From: Pedobacter zeae
GTDB lineage: Bacteria > Bacteroidota > Bacteroidia > Sphingobacteriales > Sphingobacteriaceae
DNA length: 64,000 nt
Reading direction: 5' to 3'
NCBI RefSeq assembly: GCF_014196715.1
Contig: NZ_JACIEF010000003.1
Coordinates: 339,874 to 403,873, forward strand
Shown here one piece after another: positions 26,876 through 35,724 of this stretch (position 1 is the stretch's first letter; every line of letters starts with the position of its first letter). The translations under genes were made by a program, and so were the position numbers. The notes under the pieces are model-generated. The model was not told the DNA's origin. It saw only the letters and a list, made by a program, of their open reading frames with translations, and made no database searches.

Positions 26876-27913
26876 TTAAAACTTCTCAATAATCGCAATC
26901 ACAACTCCAGTTATTATAATGTTGGCAATGGCTAAAGGAATTAAGCCTTTCCAACCTAAATTCATCAATTGATCGTAACGGAAGCGCGGGATGGTCCAGC
27001 GTACCCACATGAAGAAAAAGATGAATAATACAATTTTCAAAAAGAATACCCCGGTTCCTATCAGTGGCGCCCAGGTTGGGCCTAAATGTGTTGCCACATA
27101 ATCCATACCCGGATAATTATAACCGCCCCAATATAGTGCAGCCATTACGGCTGATGAAACAAACATATTGATGTACTCCGCAAACAGGTAAAAACCCAAT
27201 TTCATTGATGAATACTCCGTGTGGTAACCACCGATCAACTCTGTTTCACATTCCGGTAGATCGAATGGAGCACGGTTGGTCTCAGCAAAAGAACATACCA
27301 TGAAAATGATAAATCCTAGTGGTTGATACCATACATTCCAATTAAGACCATGTTGTTGTGCTACGATTTCTTTTAAGCTTAAGGTGTTGGTCATCAGAAG
27401 CAAAGCAATGATTGATAAACCCATAGCAATTTCGTAACTGATATTTTGCGATGCGGCACGGATGGCACTTAATAAAGAATATTTGTTGTTAGATGCCCAG
27501 CCACCAATCATTACGCCATAAACACCAAGAGACACAACACCAAAAATGTACAAAACACCAACATTGATGTCGGTAACCTGTAATGAAATGGTTTTTCCGG
27601 CAATTAATACGGGGGTTCCCCATGGAATAACGGCAGTACCTATACAGGCACAAAGTAAAGCTAAACCAGGGCCTACGATAAATAACCACCTGTTTGAGGT
27701 AGTAGGAATAATTTCTTCCTTCATGAACATCTTAACCCCATCGGCAAGTGGCTGCAAAATTCCAAAGGGGCCAGCTCTATCCGGGCCTAAACGATCCTGT
27801 AAAAATGCAGCAACCTTACGCTCAGCATAGGTAGAATACATGGCAATTACCAAACTGATACCGAAAATTACCGCTACCAGAATAAACTTTTCTATAATAA
27901 AACCTGTATCCAT
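26876..27913 (-). CDS. nuoH: NADH-quinone oxidoreductase subunit H
   Basis: A 345-residue membrane subunit with about eight helices that forms the quinone-binding entrance with NuoB and NuoD. Signatures are ERKVAAFLQDRLGPDRAGPFG, SFAETNRAPFDLPECETELIGGYHTEYSSMKLGFYLFAEY and WVRWTIPRFRYDQLM. It overlaps nuoG by 1 nt. Confidence 0.97.
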   Translation of the reverse strand: MDTGFIIEKFILVAVIFGISLVIAMYSTYAERKVAAFLQDRLGPDRAGPFGILQPLADGVKMFMKEEIIPTTSNRWLFIVGPGLALLCACIGTAVIPWGTPVLIAGKTISLQVTDINVGVLYIFGVVSLGVYGVMIGGWASNNKYSLLSAIRAASQNISYEIAMGLSIIALLLMTNTLSLKEIVAQQHGLNWNVWYQPLGFIIFMVCSFAETNRAPFDLPECETELIGGYHTEYSSMKLGFYLFAEYINMFVSSAVMAALYWGGYNYPGMDYVATHLGPTWAPLIGTGVFFLKIVLFIFFFMWVRWTIPRFRYDQLMNLGWKGLIPLAIANIIITGVVIAIIEKF

Positions 27914-28923
27914 TAGTATTTTACTGTTTTATGTAATTCAATTTCGTTTGCGGCCTGTAATGCTGCATTTGGTTTAATTACCGGCAATGGTTTTAAAGTT
28001 TCGTAGTGGTTAGATGCAATTACCGAAGTATCATCGATATGCGTTGGATGTTCGATAACCCAGTCAGATGTTGCTTTTTTATCGAAACGGCAAGTATTGC
28101 AGATAAACTCTTCAACCTCTCCAAACTGGTCTTTACGTGCGGTAACACGGAGAACATCTTCTCCTTTGTACCAAAGGGTTACTTTACCGTTGCATTTTTC
28201 ATGGTCGCAGTTGCGGTGTGCATCAACTGGTTTGGTAAACCAAACGCGGTTTTTGAAACGGAAAGTTTTATCAGTTAAAGCACCAACAGGGCAAACATCA
28301 ATTACGTTTCCGGAGAAATCGTTATCAACCGCCTGCTGGATGTAAGTAGAAATTTCTGAATGATCGCCACGGTTTAGAATGCCGTGAACACGTTTGTTGG
28401 TGATCTGGTCGGCAGTAAAAACACAACGGTAGCATAAAATGCAACGGTTCATGTGTAACTGGATCTTATCACCAATATCAATACGTTCGAAAGTACGGCG
28501 CTCAAACTCATAACGGGTTTTTTGCAGACCGTGCTCGTAACCTAAATTCTGTAAATCGCACTCCCCTGCCTGATCACAAACCGGGCAATCCAATGGATGG
28601 TTAATCAATAAAATTTCCACTACACCGGCACGTGCTTCCAAAACTTCAGGTGAAGTAATGTTAAGCACTTCCATCCCATCCATTACGGTTGTACGACAAG
28701 ATGCAACCAATTTTGGCATTGGACGAGGGTCTTTTTCCGAACCTTTTGTTACCTTAACAATACAGGTACGGCATTTACCACCACTGCCTTGTAACTTGGA
28801 ATAATAGCACATGGCCGGAGGAACAATATCACCCCCGATTTGCCTTGCAGCATTCAGGATGGTGGTTCCGTTATCAACCTCTACTGTTATACCATCTATC
28901 GTAACCTTAACTTTTTCACTCAT
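27913..28923 (-). CDS. nuoG: NADH-quinone oxidoreductase subunit G, short form
   Basis: A 336-residue protein with the N-terminal NuoG modules only. The [2Fe-2S] domain (CYYSKLQGSGGKCRTC) is followed by a His/Cys [4Fe-4S] motif (HPLDCPVCDQAGECDLQ), two-cluster ferredoxin-like Cys motifs (CILCYRC; VIDVCPVGAL), and a further four-Cys element (CDHEKC...CNTC) like the start of a molybdopterin oxidoreductase domain. The large inactive molybdopterin-like domain of E. coli NuoG (about 900 residues) is absent. The end is a normal stop with nuoH overlapping by 1 nt, so this is a short subunit, not a truncation by mutation. Confidence 0.93.
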   Translation of the reverse strand: MSEKVKVTIDGITVEVDNGTTILNAARQIGGDIVPPAMCYYSKLQGSGGKCRTCIVKVTKGSEKDPRPMPKLVASCRTTVMDGMEVLNITSPEVLEARAGVVEILLINHPLDCPVCDQAGECDLQNLGYEHGLQKTRYEFERRTFERIDIGDKIQLHMNRCILCYRCVFTADQITNKRVHGILNRGDHSEISTYIQQAVDNDFSGNVIDVCPVGALTDKTFRFKNRVWFTKPVDAHRNCDHEKCNGKVTLWYKGEDVLRVTARKDQFGEVEEFICNTCRFDKKATSDWVIEHPTHIDDTSVIASNHYETLKPLPVIKPNAALQAANEIELHKTVKY

Positions 28924-28949
28924 GGTTAATGATATTCTTTATTATTTTC

Positions 28950-28973
28950 TTGGTTCGTGTTGCCACGAACCAA
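28950..28973. repeat. Hairpin 1 between nuoF and nuoG
   Basis: Perfect 10-bp stem ttggttcgtg / cacgaaccaa with loop ttgc. It shares the cgtg...cacg core with the next hairpin 17 nt downstream. Confidence 0.8.
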
Positions 28974-28990
28974 TTGTATTTATTAGCTTT

Positions 28991-29012
28991 CGTTTCGTGA
29001 AGACACGAAACG
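28991..29012. repeat. Hairpin 2 between nuoF and nuoG
   Basis: Perfect 9-bp stem cgtttcgtg / cacgaaacg with loop aaga. With hairpin 1 it fills most of the 96-nt nuoF-nuoG gap. No T run follows on the minus strand, so it is not a simple terminator. Confidence 0.8.
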
Positions 29013-29019
29013 GTGCGAT

Positions 29020-30387
29020 TTATTTCTCTTCCGTTACCGGAGCTTTTTCAATCGGCGTAGCATAGTTTGCTAAACCATAATTCTGGCTCTGGCTCTTTAC
29101 CGGCTCTTTAATGTGCCACTCAAATTCATCTCTGAAATGACGGATAGCACTGGCAACCGGCCATGCTGCAGCATCACCTAACGGGCAAATGGTATTTCCT
29201 TCAATTTTACGCTGAACATCCCATAATAAATCTACATCATCCATGGTACCATGTCCGTGCTCAATTTTATGCAGGATTTTTTCCATCCAGCCAGTACCTT
29301 CACGGCATGGCGAACATTGTCCGCAACTTTCGTGGTGGTAGAAACGCGAAAAATTCCAGGTATTGCGTACGATACACTGATCTTCATCAAAAGCAATAAA
29401 ACCGCCGGATCCCAACATGGTTCCGGTAGCAAAACCACCTTCAGATAATGATTCATAACTCATTAAGCGGGGCTCACCATTGGCCAATTTTAAAGTGAGG
29501 TTAGCCGGTAAAACCGGAACGGATGAACCACCTGCAACTGTTGCTTTCAGACGTTTTCCGTTAGCAATACCTCCGCAATATTCATCTGAATAGATAAATT
29601 CTTCCACAGGTAAACCCAGTTCGATTTCGTAAACACCTGGTTTTACTAAATTACCTGATGCTGATATTAGTTTGGTACCTGTACTTCTACCGATACCGAT
29701 TTTAGCATATTCATCACCACCATCGTTAATAATTGGCACCACTGCAGCAATCGATTCTACGTTGTTTACTACCGTCGGACAACCGTATAAACCTGCAATC
29801 GCAGGGAAAGGTGGCTTAATGCGGGGGTTACCCCTTTTGCCTTCAAGCGATTCTAACAAAGCAGTTTCTTCACCGCAAATGTAGGCACCACCACCCGGCT
29901 GAACATATAATTCTAAATCGTAACCGGTCCCTAAAATGTTTTTGCCTAACCATCCTGCCGCTTTTGCTTCAGCAATGGCCTTCTCCAGGATGCGGATCTG
30001 AGGCATCATCTCTCCACGAACGTAGATGTATGAAACCTTTGCACCTAAAGCAAAACTCGAAACAATCATGCCTTCAATCAAAGCATGCGGAATGTAAGTC
30101 ATCAGGTAACGGTCTTTAAAAGTTCCCGGTTCAGACTCATCGGCGTTGCAAACCAGGTAACGGGCAACACCTTCAGGCTTAGCCAAAAAACTCCATTTCA
30201 TTCCTGTTGGGAAACCCGCACCACCGCGACCGCGCAAGCCTGATTTCTTAACCTCTTCAACAACCTCTTCTGGCGTTAAAGTTTTAAGGGCTTTTTCAAC
30301 GGCACGGTACCCGCCTTTCTGGCGATAGACCTCAAGTGTATTGATGCCTGGTACGTTTATATGCTCAAGTAATAATTTGCGACTCAT
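29020..30387 (-). CDS. nuoF: NADH-quinone oxidoreductase subunit F
   Basis: A 455-residue flavoprotein that oxidises NADH. The NADH/FMN site shows [16 protein letters not shown] and [14 protein letters not shown]. The C-terminal cluster N3 ligands are in [13 protein letters not shown] and [15 protein letters not shown]. It follows nuoE by 80 nt, where a simple-word inverted repeat lies. Confidence 0.97.
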   Translation of the reverse strand: MSRKLLLEHINVPGINTLEVYRQKGGYRAVEKALKTLTPEEVVEEVKKSGLRGRGGAGFPTGMKWSFLAKPEGVARYLVCNADESEPGTFKDRYLMTYIPHALIEGMIVSSFALGAKVSYIYVRGEMMPQIRILEKAIAEAKAAGWLGKNILGTGYDLELYVQPGGGAYICGEETALLESLEGKRGNPRIKPPFPAIAGLYGCPTVVNNVESIAAVVPIINDGGDEYAKIGIGRSTGTKLISASGNLVKPGVYEIELGLPVEEFIYSDEYCGGIANGKRLKATVAGGSSVPVLPANLTLKLANGEPRLMSYESLSEGGFATGTMLGSGGFIAFDEDQCIVRNTWNFSRFYHHESCGQCSPCREGTGWMEKILHKIEHGHGTMDDVDLLWDVQRKIEGNTICPLGDAAAWPVASAIRHFRDEFEWHIKEPVKSQSQNYGLANYATPIEKAPVTEEK

Positions 30388-30394
30388 TGTTTAT

Positions 30395-30468
30395 AGATAT
30401 GAGATGTGAGATATGAGATTTTAGACCAACTGCCTATTCTCATATCTCAGATCTAGTTTCTCAAATCT
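30395..30468. repeat. Simple-word inverted repeat between nuoE and nuoF
   Basis: gagatatgaga at 30408-30418 is perfectly complementary to tctcatatctc at 30438-30448, within longer arms made of gagat/atctc words (30395-30420 and 30437-30468). It can form a stable hairpin in the nuo mRNA. The same gagat words recur upstream of metH at 55327-55470. Confidence 0.75.
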
Positions 30469-30980
30469 TATTTATTTTTCAAATCTTCAATCAGTTTATC
30501 TACACTCTCTGTAGTGAGGTTTTCGTAGAAGGTATATTCCGGACTGATTTGTAAAACCGGCCCGAAGCCACAGGCGGCCAAGCATTCAACTCCTCTAAAG
30601 CTGAAAAGGCCATCAGGCGTAACTTCACCTTCTTTAACACCCAACTTATCTTCTAAGTGGCTTAATATTTTTTCGGCTCCCACCAAGCAACAAGGTCCGG
30701 TACGGCAAACCTCCAAAGCATATTTACCCTGAGGTTTTAAAAAGTACATGGTATAAAATGTAGCTACCTCATACACCTCAATAGGCTGAATATTTAAATA
30801 TGCAGCTACCTGATCCATTGCCGATGTTGGTACCCACAGAAACTCGGCCTGTACCAAATGTAATAAGGGTAGCAGAGCTGATTTTTGTTTTCCCTCCGGA
30901 TAACGGCTTTTTATTTCATCAAATTTGGCAAGCAATTCTGATGAAAACGTTACAGGTGTTTGTTCTTCTACTTTAAGCAT
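30468..30980 (-). CDS. nuoE: NADH-quinone oxidoreductase subunit E
   Basis: A 170-residue thioredoxin-fold subunit carrying cluster N1a. The four ligands are in CRTGPCCLVG and VECLAACGFGP, spaced as in the family. The N-terminal helical part includes LVQAEFLWVPTSAMDQVAAYL. Its start overlaps the nuoD stop by 8 nt. Confidence 0.96.
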   Translation of the reverse strand: MLKVEEQTPVTFSSELLAKFDEIKSRYPEGKQKSALLPLLHLVQAEFLWVPTSAMDQVAAYLNIQPIEVYEVATFYTMYFLKPQGKYALEVCRTGPCCLVGAEKILSHLEDKLGVKEGEVTPDGLFSFRGVECLAACGFGPVLQISPEYTFYENLTTESVDKLIEDLKNK

Positions 30981-32202
30981 CTAATTCTCCTGCAATAATG
31001 TTCATACTACTCATGTTGATAATGGCATCAGACAATAACATGCCCTCGCTCATTGGCGCAAACATCTGGTAATTTATAAAACTTGGTCTGCGGAAGTGTA
31101 AACGGTACGGGGTACGACCTCCATCGTTGATCAGATAGAAACCCAACTCGCCGTTTCCGCCTTCTACAGCGTGATAAACTTCTGCTTTTGGCGCATCAAT
31201 TTCGCCCATCACAATTTTAAAGTGATAGATCAGTGCTTCCATGTTGTTGTAAACTTCCTGTTTAGGAGGGAGGTAAAAATCAGGAACATCGGCATGGAAA
31301 ATACCTTTTTCTTCCGATTTTAATTTCTCCATAGCCTGCTCAATAATGCGTACACTCTGCCACATTTCCTCATTGCGAACCAAATAACGATCGTAAATAT
31401 CGCCACTGGTACCAACAGGAACTTCAAAATCGAAATCCTGGTATGAAGAATACGGGTCGCTCACACGCACATCGTAATCAACACCGGTAGCACGTAACAG
31501 TGGGCCTGTCCAACTGTATTCTAAAGCAATTTCTTTGCTTACTTCTGCAACTCCGGCAGTCCTGTCAATAAAGATACGGTTGCGGGTTAACAGGTTCTCG
31601 AATTCTTTTAATGCCGCAGGAAATTCTTTTAAGAATTTATTGATTTTGGCAAAAGCGATATCGTTAAAATCTCTTTCAAAACCACCAATACGACCAATAT
31701 TTGTAGTTAAACGTGCACCACAAACCTCCTCGAAAATCTCATAAATATGTTCACGGAACTGGAAAAGGTAAAGGAATGTGGTTGTGGCACCGGTATCCTG
31801 ACCAATGATTGTATTGCAGATAATGTGATCCGCAATACGCGAAAGCTCCATAACGATTACCCGAAGATAATCTACACGCTTCGGCATTTTAATATTCAGC
31901 AGCTTCTCAACCGTCATGTGCCAGCCCATATTATTAATGGGCGAAGAACAATAATTTAAACGGTCGGTAAGTGGTGTAATCTGATAGAACGGGCGGTGTT
32001 CGGCAATCTTTTCGAAAGCACGGTGGATATACCCAATTGTTGAAACGCCGCTTACAATGCGTTCGCCATCTAATTGCAGAACGTTCTGAAAAACGCCGTG
32101 GGTTGCAGGGTGCGTTGGGCCTAAGTTTAAGGTTACCAGCTCACTTTGCGGGTCGTTATCTGTAAATACCGGATGGTTATGATTCATAAAATTACCTTCC
32201 AA
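30973..32202 (-). CDS. nuoD: NADH-quinone oxidoreductase subunit D
   Basis: A 409-residue 49-kDa-type subunit lining the quinone site. Signatures are LNLGPTHPATHGVFQNVLQLDGE, GYIHRAFEKIAEHR, ERLNYCS-like DRLNYCSSPINNMGW and the C-terminal RRPSFINYQMFAPMSEGMLLSD. NuoC is a separate gene upstream, not fused as in E. coli. The start lies inside the nuoC end by 11 nt; Met6 is an alternative start with the same product. Confidence 0.97.
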   Translation of the reverse strand: MEGNFMNHNHPVFTDNDPQSELVTLNLGPTHPATHGVFQNVLQLDGERIVSGVSTIGYIHRAFEKIAEHRPFYQITPLTDRLNYCSSPINNMGWHMTVEKLLNIKMPKRVDYLRVIVMELSRIADHIICNTIIGQDTGATTTFLYLFQFREHIYEIFEEVCGARLTTNIGRIGGFERDFNDIAFAKINKFLKEFPAALKEFENLLTRNRIFIDRTAGVAEVSKEIALEYSWTGPLLRATGVDYDVRVSDPYSSYQDFDFEVPVGTSGDIYDRYLVRNEEMWQSVRIIEQAMEKLKSEEKGIFHADVPDFYLPPKQEVYNNMEALIYHFKIVMGEIDAPKAEVYHAVEGGNGELGFYLINDGGRTPYRLHFRRPSFINYQMFAPMSEGMLLSDAIINMSSMNIIAGELDA

Positions 32203-32692
32203 AAAATTCGTCTTTTTTATCTACCCTGTTCGGGTCTTCCAATGGGTATTGTTTCAACATTGGGTGTACACCTAGATCGTCCATATTCAGGATACGGCGT
32301 AAATCAGGGTGTCCTTCAAATTTAACCCCGAACAAATCGTAAGTTTCGCGCTCCATCCAGTTGGCACCTTTCCAAACCGTTGTTGCAGTTGGGATGGTTG
32401 GATTTTGCTCTGAAATAAAAACTTTGACCCTAATCCTCACTTTTTCTACCATGTTGTGCAAATGGTAAACCACCGCAATACCATGATCTTTACCGGGGTA
32501 ATGAACTGCTGTAATATCAGTTAGAAAATTGAATTTTAATTCTTCTTTAAGATGCGAAAGCACATTGATAATCACATCTTTATAGGTTACAAAAGTCAAT
32601 AAACCATAAGGCTCAGAAACGGCAGTAACTTTTTCACCAAACTTTTCAGTCAGCTTAACGTGGATGTCGTTATTTAAAGTTGTTTCTTCCAT
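32192..32692 (-). CDS. nuoC: NADH-quinone oxidoreductase subunit C
   Basis: A 166-residue 30-kDa-type subunit. The family signature is WMERETYDLFGVKFEGHPDLRRILNMDDLGVHPMLKQYPLEDP. It is a peripheral-arm subunit next to NuoD. It overlaps nuoB by 1 nt and nuoD by 11 nt. Confidence 0.96.
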   Translation of the reverse strand: MEETTLNNDIHVKLTEKFGEKVTAVSEPYGLLTFVTYKDVIINVLSHLKEELKFNFLTDITAVHYPGKDHGIAVVYHLHNMVEKVRIRVKVFISEQNPTIPTATTVWKGANWMERETYDLFGVKFEGHPDLRRILNMDDLGVHPMLKQYPLEDPNRVDKKDEFFGR

Positions 32693-33234
32693 TATTTAAT
32701 GCCGTATTGACCTAAGAGTTGCTTATAATAATCAGAATTACGTCTTCTGCCCGATTCGTTTTTCACAAGGTCCTGAATGCGCTGAAAGCCATCAAGAATA
32801 GCCTCTGGCCTTGGTGGGCAGCCTGGAACGTAAACATCCACAGGAATTACCTCATCAATACCCTGTAATACAGAATAAGTATCGAAAATACCACCACTGC
32901 TTGCACAGGCACCAACCGCCATTACCCAACGTGGCTCTGCCATTTGGATATACACCTGTTTCAATACCGGGGCCATCTTTTTTGCGATGGTACCCATAAC
33001 CATTAAAACATCAGCCTGACGGGGAGAAAAACTTAAGCGTTCCGCACCGAAACGACCTAAATCGTAGTGAGAACCCATGGTAGCCATAAATTCGATTCCG
33101 CAACAAGAAGTTGCAAACGGCAATGGCCATAATGAATTTGAGCGGGCCAAACCAATCACTTTATCTAAAGAGGTGGCAAAATAGCCAGGCCCTTCGGTTC
33201 CTGGAGGCGCATCAACTATATTAATTTCACTCAT
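32692..33234 (-). CDS. nuoB: NADH-quinone oxidoreductase subunit B (cluster N2)
   Basis: The ATG at 33234 (MSEINIVDAPPGTEGPG) gives 180 residues; the frame stays open 15 codons upstream, but those residues are encoded by a terminator-like hairpin and are not family-like. Cluster N2 ligands are in FATSCCGIEFMA (tandem Cys), VGACASSGG and VPGCPPRPEA. N2 is the terminal electron donor to quinone. The 230-nt gap to nuoA contains a hairpin and a promoter-like box. Confidence 0.96.
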   Translation of the reverse strand: MSEINIVDAPPGTEGPGYFATSLDKVIGLARSNSLWPLPFATSCCGIEFMATMGSHYDLGRFGAERLSFSPRQADVLMVMGTIAKKMAPVLKQVYIQMAEPRWVMAVGACASSGGIFDTYSVLQGIDEVIPVDVYVPGCPPRPEAILDGFQRIQDLVKNESGRRRNSDYYKQLLGQYGIK

Positions 33235-33244
33235 GTTTATAAAC

Positions 33245-33275
33245 AAAAAATGCTCATCCTTTTGCAGAATGAGCA
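33245..33275 (-). terminator. Terminator-like hairpin just before nuoB
   Basis: Perfect 7-bp stem tgctcat (33251-33257) / atgagca (33269-33275) followed on the minus strand by six U residues, 11 nt before the nuoB start. It would reduce read-through from nuoA. Confidence 0.65.
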
Positions 33276-33276
33276 A

Positions 33277-33284
33277 CAAATTTA
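33277..33284 (-). promoter_or_regulatory. Candidate -7 element for a nuoB promoter
   Basis: On the minus strand TAAATTTG matches TAnnTTTG exactly. A clean TTTG at the expected -33 distance is not seen. The predicted start of transcription falls within the adjacent hairpin, so mRNAs from here would lack a complete terminator stem. Confidence 0.45.
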
Positions 33285-33364
33285 CAATATTTTAAAGGCA
33301 ATTAAACTAGCTTTACTCGATTTAGAACCTTTCTAAATAACAAAAATCCGATGTAGTTAGTGTA

Positions 33365-33460
33365 AGTGGTACACATTTCAGTTTCCGGCCGGCAATTATC
33401 AGTTTACAGCTTATAATCAGAAGGCTATTGACTGCCAATTGTGAACTGAAAACTGTGAAA
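33365..33460. repeat. Simple-word tract between nuoA and nuoB
   Basis: Contains atttcagtttccggccggcaattatcagttta and later gccaattgtgaactgaaaactg. The words cagttt and aaactg are complementary. It belongs to the simple-word inverted-repeat class seen in other gaps. Confidence 0.5.
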
Positions 33461-33464
33461 TGAA

Positions 33465-33836
33465 TTAATTCCAGTCCAGAACTTTCTTTTTGATTACGTA
33501 GATAAAACCTAACAATAAAGTACCCATAAAGATGAACATCTCAATCATCCCATCCATCTTTAATGCACGGAAATTAACTGCCCACGGATACATAAAAATC
33601 ACCTCAACATCGAAAAGCACAAATAAAATGGCTACTACGAAATATTTGATGGAAAAAGGTTGACGGGCATTACCAATTGATTTAATACCGGCTTCAAAAG
33701 TTTCCAGTTTATCTGCCGTCTTACGTTTAGGGCCTAATAAGTGAGTGGCTACCAACGTGAGTACAACAAAACCTAAAGCAACGATTACCTGGAATATAAT
33801 CGGTAAAAAATCTATAGCCGAACTTTGCGCTTGCAT
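33465..33836 (-). CDS. nuoA: NADH-quinone oxidoreductase subunit A
   Basis: A 123-residue three-helix subunit. Helix 1 is FLPIIFQVIVALGFVVLTLVATHLLGP; the TMH1-2 loop has KLETFEAGIKSIGNARQPFSIKYFVVAILFVLFDVEVIFMYPWAVN, the NuoA signature with Cys replaced by Ala. It opens the nuo gene order A to N. Separation from nuoB by 230 nt with a terminator-like hairpin suggests it can be expressed apart from nuoB-N. Confidence 0.95.
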   Translation of the reverse strand: MQAQSSAIDFLPIIFQVIVALGFVVLTLVATHLLGPKRKTADKLETFEAGIKSIGNARQPFSIKYFVVAILFVLFDVEVIFMYPWAVNFRALKMDGMIEMFIFMGTLLLGFIYVIKKKVLDWN

Positions 33837-33855
33837 ATTAATTATTTTATGGTTG

Positions 33856-33887
33856 CAAAAGTAAAAGAAAAAGGCAGAGTAACCAAA
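33856..33887 (-). promoter_or_regulatory. Promoter of the nuo operon
   Basis: On the minus strand TACTTTTG (33863-33856) matches the -7 consensus and TTTG (33887-33884) lies 20 nt upstream. The ATG of nuoA is 19 nt after the -7 box. The -33 element falls at the loop of the terminator hairpin of the upstream TPR gene. Confidence 0.7.
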
Positions 33888-33902
33888 CTCTGCCTTTTCT
33901 AA
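33866..33902 (-). terminator. Terminator of the TPR gene
   Basis: Stem aaaaggcagagt (33869-33880) / actctgcctttt (33887-33898), 12 bp perfect, loop of 6 nt, T run on the minus strand. It lies about 20 nt after the TPR stop codon. Confidence 0.85.
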
Positions 33903-33918
33903 ATTATTTAACTTTAAA

Positions 33919-35637
33919 CTATTTGCCTTTACCTTTTGCAGGAGCAGGTGCGGCTAATTCTTTCAACTTAGCTGCAGCAAAAGTACCACTAGGGTAAACC
34001 GCTACACTTTTGTTAAAATATTCTTTAGCTTTTTCTTTGTCCTTATAGAAATAGTAACCACCAATGGTATCATAAGCTTCAGATAATTTTTTAGCGTTAG
34101 CTGTTGCTAATTCTGGCTTTTCAGTGATTTTTTTGATGTACTCTTCATAAAAAGGAATCATCAACCCTTTTGGATCTTTCTCATCGTCTAATAAACTGTT
34201 GATACGTGCTCTGGTAAGGTAAGCATCGTATGTTTCTGGCGATAATTGAGTCACTTTGGCAATAGATGAATCAGCTTTCACTAAAATCTCTTTCGAAGGA
34301 TTTTGTTTAGCAGTTAATTTAGCTGCATAATCAAAGTAATTTGCCATCGCATTATAATAGTAGTTATATAATGCACCTTTTCCATTTGGATTAGCTTTTA
34401 TTGCTTTTTCGTAAACTTCTGAAGATTTAGCATATTTCTTGGCATCATAGAAGCTTTTAGCAACTTCTGCCAATGCATCAGCATTTGTTGAATCTTTTTC
34501 TACTGCTTTGGTAATGTTGATCAAAGCTAAGCTATCTTGACCAGCTTTTAACTGTGCTTTACCTAAATATAAATAGTCAAAGCCAAGGATTTTATTTGGA
34601 TCTTTCTCTTTTGAGAAAAACTCATTCATACTGGTTAATGCAGCAGGATAATTTTTGTTCTCATAAGCAGCCCAGCCTTTCATCCTTGATACAATAGCGC
34701 TTTTAGGATCATTTGCAGGAGCCTGAATGGTTGATGCAACCTGCTCTAAAGCTGGAAAATCTTTTGCATAAAACAAGAACTGAGCATAACGCAATTGAGA
34801 TTCTAAAGATTTATCCGTTAAATCCATGTACTTTTTATAGTTCTCTATTGCTTTGGCTGCTTTTTGCTTATCAGTACCGAAGCTACTCCATTGTAAGTAT
34901 AATTCACCCAATTCGCGGTAAGCCGGACCATAGTTCGGGTCAGCTGCAATTACATCCTGTAATTCTTTTTCTCCTTCCGGAAAAGCCCTGGATTCCTTGT
35001 ACATTTTACCGATCTGCGTTTTAGCTCTTCTGTTGTTCGGATCAATGTCGTTAACACGCATATATGGACCTAATGCTTCAGAGTTTTTCTTTTGTAACGC
35101 ATAAGCATCACCCTGCGCCAAGAATACTTCTGCATCTTTATCTTTCGCATCTAATTCATCTGCTTTGGTAATGTTAGCCAGTGCATTTGTAAAATCAGGT
35201 TTAGAAACATCATCACTTGGTTTATCCTGCGCTAAATATGCTTTACCGATATACAAATAAGTTTTGTAATCTTTCGGTGCCAAAGCCACAGCTTTATCAA
35301 AATTGGTTTTTGCAGAGGTCGGGTTGTTTGATAACATATCTGCTTCGCCCAAACCAATCAGGTTTAAGTTGTTTTTAGGATCGGCGGTAATGCCTTTAGT
35401 AAATACCGCTCTGGCTGAGTCGATATAACCGGTTTTTAAGTAAACCAAACCAAGATTGTAATAATTATTACCATCTGATGCTTTAGAGCTCACCAACGAT
35501 TTAAGCATTGATGATGCTTTTTGGTACTGTTCAGCGTCAATGGCTTTTTTCGCGTCATTTAAATCTTGAGCAAAAACTGCAGAACCCATCAACACCAAAC
35601 CTACATTTAAGGTTATTGCTTTCTTTAAAATTTTCAT
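33919..35637 (-). CDS. Secreted/periplasmic tetratricopeptide repeat protein
   Basis: A 572-residue protein with a signal peptide (cleavage near AVFAQ, residue 24) and at least ten TPR-like helical pairs from residue 30 to 550, for example NYYNLGLVYLKTGYIDSARAVFTKGI, and AKTNFDKAVALAPKDYKTYLYIGKAYLAQ. The C terminus is a short Ala/Pro/Lys/Gly tail. TPR proteins are scaffolds for protein complexes. It is downstream of the ExbB/ExbD/TonB genes and ends at a strong terminator, so it probably belongs to that transcription unit. Role inferred as periplasmic accessory of the energy-transducing complex; not proven. Confidence 0.85.
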   Translation of the reverse strand: MKILKKAITLNVGLVLMGSAVFAQDLNDAKKAIDAEQYQKASSMLKSLVSSKASDGNNYYNLGLVYLKTGYIDSARAVFTKGITADPKNNLNLIGLGEADMLSNNPTSAKTNFDKAVALAPKDYKTYLYIGKAYLAQDKPSDDVSKPDFTNALANITKADELDAKDKDAEVFLAQGDAYALQKKNSEALGPYMRVNDIDPNNRRAKTQIGKMYKESRAFPEGEKELQDVIAADPNYGPAYRELGELYLQWSSFGTDKQKAAKAIENYKKYMDLTDKSLESQLRYAQFLFYAKDFPALEQVASTIQAPANDPKSAIVSRMKGWAAYENKNYPAALTSMNEFFSKEKDPNKILGFDYLYLGKAQLKAGQDSLALINITKAVEKDSTNADALAEVAKSFYDAKKYAKSSEVYEKAIKANPNGKGALYNYYYNAMANYFDYAAKLTAKQNPSKEILVKADSSIAKVTQLSPETYDAYLTRARINSLLDDEKDPKGLMIPFYEEYIKKITEKPELATANAKKLSEAYDTIGGYYFYKDKEKAKEYFNKSVAVYPSGTFAAAKLKELAAPAPAKGKGK

Positions 35638-35724
35638 CGGATATTCTGTTTTTTTTATTTAATAAAAATGAAGTGTCTCTTTAGATTTACTTCGTGGTTC
35701 AATTTATTTTTTTTTAACTTAATT

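Noticed and set aside
33235..33279. Upstream ATG start for nuoB
   Set aside because: The extra 15 codons come from the terminator-like hairpin and do not resemble NuoB.
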